From NCBI GenBank assembly GCA_049999765.1, contig JBNGIQ010009458.1:1-64000 (forward strand): a stretch of 64,000 nucleotides of DNA, read 5' to 3'. The notes under the pieces were generated by a model that was not told the DNA's origin, searched no databases, and was given only the letters and a program-made list of their open reading frames with translations. Each line of letters starts with the position of its first letter. Within the stretch, counting starts at the first letter, position 1. Both the position numbers and the translations under genes were made by a program. Of the stretch, positions 51,327 to 62,189 are shown one piece after another. The stretch is from Phaeoceros laevis (lineage: Eukaryota; Anthocerotophyta; Anthocerotopsida; Notothyladales).

Positions 51327-53603
51327 CTAGCCACAAGGAGTAAGCTTTTTATTTCCTGCACCCTTTGGATGCTCATCTTTCCAATCATCCCAAGCTCTAG
51401 CCTTATATTCGGCTTCTTCATCGTCACTATCTCCACCTTTACTCTCGTTAACCCAAGAGGAACTTGCCTCCTCTGCATTCCTGGCATTCCTTTCGTTCCA
51501 CTTTTTCATCATTGCCATTTCTCTCTCACCAGCTTGCTCTATACTCATACTCGGGAGACTGCACAGCAGAAAACAGTTCCAACAAAAGCAAGAATAAGCC
51601 AGTGTAGCTGTAGGCTGACACCAGTGCTAACAAACGAGGCAACGCTCCCAATACAGTAAGGCACAGGATGCTTAGAAAGGGCACATGGCAATAAGAGAAG
51701 CTGCACACCTGTGACTTGGTTGGAAAACCTCAGCAACAATCCTGTCCCTCTCGGTGGTAATGTTCCCAGTGACCATACTGGCTGGCCCAAATACAGGCAT
51801 CTTTGTGTGTGTGTGCCCCTGCTGCAGACTAGCTCGGCCTTCAATCACATCCTGTGCAAAAGTTGCACATGAGATGGCTAGTGCAGCCTTGGAAGTTCTT
51901 GCTTTGCTGGATGCATCTTTGTGCCATGCCTCGGCTCTACTAATCCTGTCATCAAGTACAGCTCTAGAGAGCAAATCCTACAAACACATGTACGGCCAGC
52001 CAACAAGATTCAGCAAAGCAGCGCAGCATGGCAGCAAATCAAATGACTATGGCTACACAATGGACTACAAGAAAGAAGAAAGCGTAAGCACCTCTCCAGT
52101 TGCTTGTACAGCTGTAAGCATCTCTTCTTCCTTTCTCAACATTTCCAAAAGATCTAAGGCCTGAACATGACAAGAATATGGATCTCCGAATTGATAACAA
52201 TCTTGAGTGCAAACCTAAAGCGGGTATTCTATCTAACATTATCTACACCAGGAATAAAGCAATTGATGACGATAATAAGACCTTGGACAGCGCCAACGAA
52301 ATCTGCATTGTCCAAGCCTGCACATTCACAAAGCACAGTTAAAAATGGCACTCCAATAGTTTGCAACAAGACCTTGACTCTAGCTCATAAGACTCGACTG
52401 GATACCAACATAAGCACGTGAACTATTGCTCAATTCCAAGTACGAGCACACTGGGTTACAAAACTTGCCTCCCGTTGGTCCTCTTCATCTTCGTCTTGCA
52501 AATCATCTTCCCCATGCTCAGCAGAAGACGCCCTTGCAGCAGCCTGCATTGAACGCCTCCTTCGATCCTTTCTCTCCTTGATTTCCTGTATCTTTGCTTC
52601 TGTAGCTCTTTGTCGTTTAAACCTAGCAATCTGTCCACAGTTAAACTTCCAAGTTCATTACAGATAGCAGACATCTTGAACCACAACTTGTCGTACAGAG
52701 TAAGTCAACGTAATGCCCAGGCAGTACATGCCCTGTACGGGTGGACACACCTTTTCTGCTCTGCGAGCCTCTGGATCAAGGGCCACCTCTTGGCTTAAAG
52801 CACGAAATTCTGCATCTGAGAGGAAACCAAGCCGCTCTCCAGACCTTAGAAATACCTGAAACAGAAGAAACGATGACAACCTAAACCAGCAGACAGAACC
52901 AAGACAAAATTTGACCAGAACTATCGGAAGACCACATGACTTCCAATATGTACGTATTACTCAACAAAAAGAGCATAGCTTCAAGCTGTCCAGGCTTGAT
53001 TAAGACCAAATACAAACGTCAGTCAATGAAATCTCAATACCAGTACTTACCAGTAAATACTCTTTCACAACGTTGATCATTTGCGACCTGTCATCGCTGA
53101 GAAGCTTCTCTGTCAGCTCGGCCAAGTAGAAGGGAACCTGTCACAACAAAGGGCAATCAGAGCTCTTAGCCCTTGGGCTCGTTAGAAATGTGGAACGTTG
53201 AGATAGCTGTGGTTCGACATTATGAGTACCAGCAGATATTTTAGGTCTCCAGTGCTTATATCTTCCTTTTCCTCATTGGCCGAGAAGAGGGCGAGCTTGT
53301 CAACTAACTCTTGGCAGCGTCTCAGTAAGCAACAACCCCTGCTTACTTCTTCCTGTCTCACGAGAACTGAGTCAGTCAAGATAGACCATATAATCACAGG
53401 AAGCCATACAATTCGCCTGCAATATACAATACTGAACACGATCCCACAAATGCAGCACGAGAAGGGTTTGGTCATACAGGGCTTAGTCCGGCGGATGTTG
53501 ATCGAAAATAATGGTCTTGAGCTTGATCAAATAACATGGTAAGAGGGAGATCTTGCGCTGGTTCTTCATATGAAAGAGCTCTGGGCATCATTTCCGATGC
53601 CAT
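51327..53603 (-). CDS. TAP46: TAP46, PP2A regulatory subunit (TAP42 family)
   Basis: A multi-exon minus-strand gene. Exon 1 (53478-53603) encodes MASEMMPRALSYEEPAQDLP followed by LTMLFDQAQ. The next exon carries LALFSANEEKEDISTGDLKY (about 53230-53300). Later exons include VFLRSGERLGFLSDAEFRAL (about 52800-52860), SRAVLDDRISRAEAWHKDAS (about 51910-51970), CATFAQDVIEGRA, MPVFGPASMV and RDRIVAEVFQPSHR (about 51720-51880). The last exon encodes MSIEQAGEREMAMMKKWNER and ends GAGNKKLTPCG. TAP46 binds catalytic subunits of PP2A-type phosphatases directly and is an effector of TOR kinase in plants. Its promoter is shared with the divergent TLDc gene. Internal exon borders were not all fixed. Confidence 0.94.
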
Positions 53604-53868
53604 GGGGACCTTGCAAACTTTACCTCTCCACCAGTGCTCGTGGAATTTTCGAATTTGGTGAAACGACGATGCTTGACGCTAGTTATCTAAATGGAGGGGA
53701 AAGTGCACAATAGGGTTCAAAGCACGAAGCCACGTGGTTCGCAGTGAACTGCATTACAGTCGGAGCACATTTGAGAAGTTTATAATACGTTGGTTGACGA
53801 GTGAAGGAGCTTCATCTCTTCATCTTTGGAAGACTGACTGTGGAGGCCACGACGAATTGTCCTGTAGT
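53604..53868. promoter_or_regulatory. Bidirectional promoter of TAP46 and the TLDc gene, with G-box
   Basis: Only 265 bases separate the two start codons. A perfect G-box CACGTG sits at 53731-53736, about the middle, flanked as GCCACGTGGT. It is palindromic and could serve both genes. A TAGGGTT element, similar to plant telo-boxes, lies just before it (about 53711). No TATA box is evident on either side. Confidence 0.6.
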
Positions 53869-56078
53869 ATGGGGAACACGCAGAGCGAAAAGCATGTTCC
53901 CAGTGCTGAATTTGTCTCTGAGTCAAGGTCTGACCGTGTCTCCCAATCAGATCCTTGTGCGGGCACTGCATACAATGTTTGGAGCTGATTTCTTGTGGCA
54001 TTGTCTTATGTGGAGCGCTTCCCTGTTGCCTACTGTTTCTCAGGCGATTCTCAGCCAGCGAGCTTGAGGAATTACAGAAGCTTTTTTCTTCGCTTGCTGC
54101 AGAATCTGGAAGCGAGGGCCAGCATGTAGTTGCGTCTGTATTCCAGGTCCAACCTGCCCCATGCGTATCAGCGCCTCTTAGCCGACGTCGGATGGAGTCA
54201 GTATCACATGTTGTATTGACTGCACGCAGGCCTACTTTGGTATACGTGGAGCGTTGGGAGGTAGAGTGTTTGACGTAGTGACACAGATGCGCAAGGATCG
54301 GCTCATGTATTTCGATGACCTAGTTATATCGAAGGTTAAGTATCAGTCGTTGGAATTTTGTGCGACTTTGCCCGCTGTTAAGAAGCTCTGAAAGGCATTG
54401 CAGACTTCCTGTGCCATCCTACTTGGGTCCTCCTCTCCAGGACACGTGGAGACTTTATGTGTCCATTTCTGATGCAGGTATCACCAGCCAACCTTGACAG
54501 CAATGCTTTTGGAAGTGCAGGCAAAGTACGAGAAAGGCTCATCCTACGAGATTGAAACCTTCATGTACCAGCTTCTGGATTTGACTGGGGATGGTTCTGT
54601 GCACAGGTGCTCTTTCTCCTCTTTTGAAAATGTCTTGTTGCAGAGGTGCTCTTTCTTCTATTCCAAAAATTTGTTGCCTTCGAATAAGCACAGCTTGTCA
54701 TCGTGGCCAGGTGAGAGTTGCTGTAGCACCGGAACTACCTGGACACTTTCTGAGCTCTTTTTCTAGCATGTCGGCAGCAAAATGCTAAAGGCCTTGCTTT
54801 CTCAGAATCAAGACTTGTTTTCCGTTTCTAAAGTTACAGTGTGAGACATTTATGTGGTTGAACAGGAATGACATCGAGGCAGTTGTTCTGTCCATTTTGG
54901 AAACTGTACTTGGTCCAAGTGAAGTAGTAGTGGGGGACAGCTTGCTGGAGCAAAGTGTTCAAGGGTTTGTGAATGCTGCTGCCTTTTCAGGAGAAGCCAA
55001 AGGGGAAGGTGGAATCTGTTTGACCCTGGAGGATTTTCGCAAGTGGTGTGGCCTGGTTCCATGTGTAAAGAAATTCCTAGGGACTCTTATGTCAGCACCA
55101 GCAAAAGGTTTCTGCTACACAAGTTGCCGAGTTTAGGTTATGTTGTCTTCAATGTGGTCATTCTCTCGAAGATAATTGCCTGATTGGCGGCGGTTTTCAT
55201 GCAGGAGTGATTGGTTGGCAAGTGCCAAAGCTGTTGATGTCAGATAAAGTGCAACCCAGTACTGTTGCTTTGAGGAGAGAGCACGCTTGGCACATCTCTG
55301 GCATGCTTCAACTTCAAGAAGCAAACGAATGGATGCTCTGCTACCACAGCTCTTTGAACGGGCTTAGTTTCAACACCTTTCTGGGCAGCATGTCGTACGT
55401 GCCCTACTTGCACAGACTGCCACCAATTTGTGCTGCCATTTCTTGCTGCAGGTGCTGTTGCTAATCTGCCCTTGACATCCTCCAGAGCCGTCAAAGGTCC
55501 CAGCATTTTGCTAGTGAGGGACAAGCAAGGATGTGTCTACGGGGGTTATGCTAGCAAGCCGTGGGAAAGACACAGCGATTTCTACGGGGACTTGAAGTCA
55601 TTCTTGTTCACTTTGCAGCCGGTGACCTGTATATACCGGCCGACTGGGTCCAATACCAACATGCAGTGGGTGAGCGACGTGTGGAGTTTGTTGTGTTGCT
55701 TGGACTTCCTGACTGGCAATGTAGAAAAGGCTGGATCAGTTTATTCTCATGTCTTCTGTCTTTGTGTTGCAGTGCGCAGTTGGCTTCACATCCGACAGCA
55801 TCCCCAATGGTATTGGCTTTGGTGGGCAAATACACCACTTCGGCCTTTTCCTATCTTCGAGTTTTGACCGTGGCCAGACCCTCCATTCCGTGACCTACAA
55901 CAACCCTTGTCTGTCTGCAAACTCCGAAATAGTTCCTGATGTTATCGAGTGCTGGGCCGTGATAGTCAAGGGTGAGGAGGAGCGCGATAATGAGAGGGTC
56001 AAGGGTACAATTTTAGAGAGATTCAAAGAAGAGCGCAACATGCTGAATCTGGTCGGTGTAGCGAATGCCAGCGGGTGA
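53869..56078 (+). CDS. TLDc-domain protein, MEAK7-like (At5g06260 type)
   Basis: Eight exons join in phase: 53869-53927, 54044-54146, 54230-54334, 54521-54606, 54866-55107, 55205-55394, 55486-55669 and 55773-56078, giving 424 residues. The start MGNTQSEK is a good N-myristoylation signal. The N-terminal half has an EF-hand-like part (DLTGDGSVHRNDIEAVV) preceded by FSASELEELQKLFSSLAAES. The C-terminal half is the TLDc domain: SSLNGLSFNTFLGSM, GPSILLVRDKQGCVYGGYAS, PWERHSDFYGDLKSFLF, IPNGIGFGGQIHHFGLFLSS and DVIECWAVI. Animal MEAK7 associates with mTOR at lysosomes, and other TLDc proteins bind the V-ATPase. A membrane-anchored role at the vacuole is inferred. Confidence 0.94.
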
Positions 56079-57530
56079 TAAGTTGACTCGCTGGAAGGCA
56101 AGCGCGCAAGAATCGTATTGTATATTGTGTACCCTTAAAGCTTGTGTTCCTAAGTTTGTGATCTGGTCGTGTTGGTGTGGCCTGTTGTCTCCTAGACAAG
56201 ACGTATTTGGTCATGTGACGAGGGGGGGGTGTACCTGATTTATCCAGGTTGCCTCCAAGTCAGTTCATCCATTCCATCACGGACACTTGAGGGAGGAGAA
56301 CCCGGAATGGAGGCCAAAGTATTCGAAGCTTTGTCTCGGTTTCGTTTGTTTTTCTAGCTCGGTACCAAACTCAAACCAGTGTGTCCACTCCGCCGGCTCG
56401 AGGTAAACCGTCTCTTGTCTCATGATTGCTTGCGTTGCTCCCGAAATCTATGTAGATGATGGTAGCAAGCTACAGTGGGGATTGTACTTGCCGACTGCTG
56501 TAGAGAATAAAGCAACAGGTAAGCTAGTTGTTTCAACTTGTTTGTCGTTCATCCTTGAGGAACCAGGAGGAAGGTCCTTGGCGGTAGAGCAGGCAGCCCC
56601 CAGGTTAGATGATGCAGCGCCAGTAATGTCCCTTCCCGGCTGCGGCTGCAGGGCACGTGTAGTCCCCCCCTGCCTGTCCACGCATACCAACGTTGGCCAA
56701 ATTGCGTTGGAAAGGAGAAAAGAGCAACAGTAGCGTGATGGAGGGGCCCTCGTCGTGGGTGCTGCCAGGGATGCCATGCCATGGTAGCGTGAGGCTGAGC
56801 GGATATGCAGGCAGGGTTCGAGGTGGCCGGGTTTCATAATGGGCAGGTATAGGACTTGCATGTTGGAGGGGCCTTTGCAGCGCTGCGGGCGATTGAGGTG
56901 TGTGTGCACGTTGATGAGCAGTAGACGAGACTGGTCTTTGTAGACCAGATATGTGTGTATTTCTGCTAGACTATCTCTTTTGCCATCCCAATACGTCCAG
57001 GACAAAGGCAGGCCAGGTCAGGCAAACGTACCTCCACACTCTCAGACGCGACTCCCAGCCCTGCTCTTTTGTACCAAAGAGTAAGAAAGCAGATAACCTC
57101 TATCTACCTGATGTACATGCAGCCGTATTTTCTAGACTTGCAGCAGGAGACTAGTCTTTACCTCTTCGACGGGATGAGCGGCCCAATGAGGGACTGCGAG
57201 CCTTCTGCTGGAGCAGTCAACCTGCCAGAGATATCTCCCGAGCCAAGTTGGCCATTCTTCTACTTAGTGTATTATATGCAATGCCGCGTCAAAAAATAAT
57301 TGTGGGCCTTCCTCCTTTTGCAGGTTGTCGATGGGATGTGGATATTCTCGCGAGTAAGCTGCAATGGCAGAGCAGGAGTGGAGGGCCAGGTGTGTCACTC
57401 ACATGGGTGGCGCACGGGTTGCCGTTGGATGCCCTTGCTCTTGCCTCTCACACCACATGCTCGGCTCAGGCATATGCACAAAAGGATTTCACTGTACGGG
57501 ATTGACTACATATCTTGGGAAGGGGCAAAC

Positions 57531-57583
57531 CGCAAGGGCCGCAAGGGCCGCAAGGGCCGCAAGGGCTGCAAGGGCCGCAAGGC
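57531..57583 (+). repeat. 9-bp tandem repeat (CGCAAGGGC)
   Basis: About six copies of CGCAAGGGC, one with a C-to-T change. Confidence 0.92.
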
Positions 57584-59695
57584 AAGGCAGTCCGAAGGAG
57601 AATTTTCTCTTCCGTCTGGCAGGCCAGGGGAATTTGGCTTGGCGGAGGAGCGCCAAACTAATTTCGAGGGGCACCCTTCCCTAATAACTTGCCTAGTGAC
57701 TTCCTTCCTGTCGTTCCTTTCTCTATTGGGTTGATATAGCGGAATCTGACTTCCAGCCCAAGCCTTGTGATGAGAGGCATCTTCTTATTGCGATCCTTCT
57801 CCTTGGGTTTTCTTTCCGTCACATCATTCGCAGTTGGGGTGGCGGGTGCCGGTGAAGCCACCACTGGCCTGGCCTGACAGCCCTAGAAGAATCCCATCAT
57901 CGCACTTTGCCTTCCTCGCTTCCTTACTCCGGAGTCCGGACAAGTGGAGACCAAGGACCTGTCAGACCGTCCGTCGGTGCGTCCTCTAATTTGCTTTCTA
58001 ATTCTTGTTTAAGATTCCTGGCTACACTAATCAGGAGGAGAGATGGTGTAGTGGTGTCACACATGTACAGGAACGTACTCGAGTGACATCCTCCAAGGAC
58101 AACACAACCCCTGGGATGGCTGCAGCTGGCTGGGCTCCTTGGGCTGGCTGGCCCTCAAGGCCACAACAACACTGTACAGAACAACAGGAGAACCAATCAT
58201 CTGATCCATCCCCGAGTGCCTGCGCTGGACTAAGCGGTGGAAGAGCACGGCCAGAATGAAATGATCACCAGGGCGTCCCGCAATCATTCATCCGATTGTA
58301 AGACTGTAGTGCTTGCTTGCACTGTGCAGGATTGGGACGGGATCTGATGGGCTCAAGGAAAGGGAATTCCGGGATCGGTCCAGTCCAGGCCACAAGCGCC
58401 AGAATGTGGCTCTTATTATTATTAGTATTCCCTGCTTGACCAGACCAGCCAGCGAGGCTCAGCCCAAATCATATTTTTCGTAGGGCAGGGCACACATGCA
58501 GGACAACGGAACGGGAGGCAGCAGGGCAGTTGGAGTTCCGTTGCGCCTACACTACACTAGCCCCACCACCTCCACACGGAGGCATGGAGGTGGTGGTCGA
58601 CACTACCACTTGGCCCGCCTGCCACCCCACCATCCTCGGAATGAGTACACGTCGTCACAAGTGGCAGTGCCGTCAAAAACAGGCGGAGGCCGAACCGGGG
58701 GACTGCGCGGTTAATCAGGAATCTTTGTTGTTCCGACCGGTTGTGGTTGTGGGTGGTGAAGTGGCGGTGGGAGTTTGACTGGTGAGGGTAGCTTGGAGTG
58801 GGGGCCGGCCGGGCTGGCCCGGCTTGGCTGGCTGCCTGTATAGGCTGTATAGCCCAGGAATCCCAGGATAGCAGGTGAATCCGATCGAGGGGCAGCGATT
58901 TGGCAGGTCGGGAGCGGCACGACAAGGAAAGCGGACACCCGCACCCGCCCCGAGTTTTGAGCTCCCAAATAAAATTAGTCGGCGCATCTGCTTTATATTT
59001 AGGGCCCCCTTGGCCCCCTTTGAGCATGTGCCTTGGTCCAGGATAACGTGCCTCTGACGGTCCCCTTGGTTATTTAGCCGCCCCACTTACTGTACAGTTT
59101 CCGGCGTGTTATCCGATTGTGCCCACATGTCGCCGCTGGATTTATCCACGAAAAATTCGTGTGGTATTAATAACATTTCTTATTACTGTAGCCACACACT
59201 AGGTACGATGTCAGGTAGTTACTGGGGTACATACGCTGCTATGATTACGGCATACTTTATTTGGTCTAGTGACTGGAATCACTCGATTGTTGAGGTGTTG
59301 AGGGGGAGGGAGGCAGGACGGCAGGACGCGGTAAAACGCAAGTAACACTCCACCTCTTATAGATAGGCGTGTTCAATACAATCTCATGCTGATGCTGATG
59401 TGGGTCATGCCATGAAAAGGGAGTTGTTGTCTAAGCGCAAACCCACTTGGAATCTAAGACTCATTTTTGTGCACATGCTGTTTTTTCTTCTTGCACATGT
59501 CCCCAAAGAGAAATATAGTATTTATTCGCATATTTTCACCTCATTATCAGGTCGCAGCACCATTGTCTTAGTCCTAACACTATCAAGGTGTTGTGATTGA
59601 TTTAGATGTGTTATTCCTTGTTTGTGGGAATACGACAAAATGTCGTTCTTACGGTATAGGTGTCCCTCTAATAGCATTATGGCACGGAGGATGGA

Positions 59696-59892
59696 ACAAT
59701 GATACGAGATGGAGCAACTTTAGGAATGTCACAATGATACGCGATGGAACAACTTTACGAATGTCGCAATGGTATGAATGTTTGGATGGAACAACTTTAC
59801 GAATGTCGCAATGATACGAATGTCAGGATGGAACAACTTTACGAATGTCGCAATGATACGAATGTGGTGATGGAACAACTTTACATAATGTC
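59696..59892 (+). repeat. Minisatellite, 35-43-bp units, five copies
   Basis: Units contain CAATG-TACG followed by GATGGAACAACTTTACGAAT and end GTC. The first two copies are 35 bp and the later three 42-43 bp, having gained a short extra segment (GAATGT(C/G)(A/G)-). Confidence 0.9.
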
Positions 59893-60290
59893 ATAATCAC
59901 AATCAATCCCTTATGTGTATATACTATTTGCCATCCACTCTTCTATTTCCCTGTTTTTGAATGTAGGATGAGGGTGGTCAAAGCACAAGACATTTTTTTG
60001 CTAATTATCCCAGCCAAGGTATTGCTGTTACTCCGGAGTCTTTCAATTTGCAACTTGCAAGTAGTCACAAACATTGTCGGCTGTTAGAAACCCTACTAGA
60101 AGAAGAAGGAGAGACTTTATTGCTTGCTGTAATACATGACAAACAACTTAAAGGAAAAGGCAGGGCAATGGACAGAAGGATCCAAAAAGAACCAAAATCT
60201 CTATGGCCATGCACCTCAAACAACGACTGCCCACCCCACACGAGAAATCACGAGGTGTGTCCCAAGCGAGCGGCTCATACTGCTCGCATG

Positions 60291-62189
60291 GAATATAAAG
60301 CCGGGGGGCCGGGGGGCAAGGCATGGCATATTAAAATGGTATAAATCTGTGGTCCACAAAAAGTACAGAAAAATCACCAGAGTACGTGCTGCGCAGGACC
60401 GGAATTTACCTCGAATCAGGACAAAAGGGGATGAAAAGGGGCGGGAAAATAACATCCTCCTTCTCTCTCTTGGTGGCGCCCTCATCTCTCGGACTCTCTC
60501 TCTGTCTCCCCTCTCTCTCTCTTCCTTGTGCTGCTGCTGCTCTTGCTGGCTGGTGGCTACTGCCTGCTCGGCTTCTAATCCCTCGCCTTCCTCCTAGCTA
60601 ACATTCTCTCTGCCCGCGCTGCGTGCCTGCTTGCCTCTGTAGCCCTTCCAGCTTCGCAATCCAGCGATCCGCGTCCTTCCGCTTTCGGAGGGGCTGTCCG
60701 CACAGCCAACATCAGCACAGCAGCAGCAGCCTGCCCGCGCGAGCTTCCTCCGACTGTCAGTCACGTTTATCTGCCACCGATTGCGCCTGCCTCTGGGTTG
60801 CTGTCTGTCAGCTAAGCCCAGGGCCTTCCTTGCTGACTGAGAGAGGAGCGGGCAGTCCTGGGAGGAGGAATGGTGCTCCAGCGGCGCGTGCTGCCCGGCC
60901 CTTAGCGTCTCCTGCAGCGGCGCTGATTGCATCCGGATCCGTCCAGCCATCCATCCATCAGGGAGGGAGACAGACGGGGGACAAGGCAGGAGGAGGGAGA
61001 GTGGAGGGGGAATCATTGCGGCAGGGGTTGGATTGGCGTTGCGAATGCGGGTGAGCGCTGATACTGGGAGGAGGGCCTGCCGCAGGCGAAGAATCCTGCA
61101 GCAGCGGCAGCAGCAGCTCCGCGTGCTGGAGTCACAAGTCCACTGCTAACGAGGGCGACGCAAGGAGGGAGGGGGAGGCTATGTTGTGGAGACTGTATAT
61201 GGCCTGGGCTGTAACCGACCAGGACCAGGACCAGGACTTGCAGGCCTCGTCGCGCGGGGTGCACTGGAAGGTTGGCAGGCGCTGGTTTACCATGATGGCC
61301 TGGCTCATCTCATGAGTTCCCTACCACGACGGAGCTTAGCCATCACGCATTGGAGCAGGCAGCGCCTGTTTGCAGGAAGGGACAGCAACGGAGGAGAAGG
61401 TCTACGGCAGCAGTAGCAGCAGGTCGGTAGCTAGCTAGCAACCTAGGCATCCACACATCCATCCGCCATGGGTTGAGGCATCCGCCTGCCTTGTCGGTGC
61501 TGATCTGGATGGGGTGAAGGTGACTGCTGGTCGAGTTGAGGAGGCCCTGGGACTTGTCTTCCTTCCTTCCTTCCGGCTTCTTGTCCTTCGTCTTCTTCGT
61601 CTCTCCTGGCTTGCAAGTTTCTGTTGCTCCGGGACAGGGAAGGGGGAGAATCCCTGCTTGTGTCTGCGGTTCCGCCAGGGGAGCTTGCAGTGGTACACGG
61701 GGTGGGAGAGAGAGCTGCCGGAGGCGGAGACGGGCATTCGTTGAAGGTCTACGTGAGGAGGCACAGCTTGCAAGCGCACACTGGCTGATCAAGGAAAGAA
61801 GAAGCTGGCAGGCCGACAATGGCAGCAGCCCTGTGAGCATGCTGGATCCCAGGCTCCAGGTTGGGTTCCCCTTCTTCTGGCCGCAGCCTCCTTGCTCGCT
61901 CCGTGTTTTCTAGTATTTGCCTCACCTGGGGGGTTCTTGAAGAGCTGACCCAGCCTGGCCCCCGCGGAGACGGGCAAGGAGGCAGCAGCAGCAACAACAG
62001 CAGCTTCACCTGTCTTTTCCTTGGCTTGCCTGTTTTGCTTCCTCATTTCCTTGGAAGGACTTTTGAGCTTCTGGTACTCTATTGGTGTAGCCTGAGACAA
62101 CGGGCATCGACCGATTTGTACATTGTTTGATTTCTTTTGGTTTTCCTCCACCCACGACTGTCTGACAGTAACCTTCTTGAGTGTCATCT
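60291..62189 (+). promoter_or_regulatory. Promoter and long leader of the bHLH gene
   Basis: A TATAAAG element at 60294-60300 is followed by a pyrimidine-rich CT-repeat tract (60481-60530), typical of plant 5' leaders. The 1.6 kb of GC-rich sequence to the ATG at 62190 contains many upstream ATGs and short frames (for example 61536-61913 and 61861-62130), so translation of the main frame may be restrained or an intron may remove part of it. The transcription start is inferred, not proven. Confidence 0.4.

Larger units (their letters stand above)
56079..60290. other. Long intergenic region without confident gene
   Basis: Several frames of 80-180 codons on both strands overlap each other and show no family. 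Composition shifts between GC-rich (56600-57600, 58500-59050) and AT-rich (59300-60000). It contains the 9-bp and 35-43-bp tandem arrays listed separately. Confidence 0.45.

Noticed and set aside
57531-57734. Lys/Arg/Gly-rich open frame over the 9-bp repeat
   Set aside because: The frame is produced by the CGCAAGGGC repeat itself and has no homology or splice context.
60594-61016. Minus-strand 140-codon frame opposite the bHLH leader
   Set aside because: Low-complexity translation of GC-rich leader sequence with no domain. Other frames in 60600-62150 are of the same kind.
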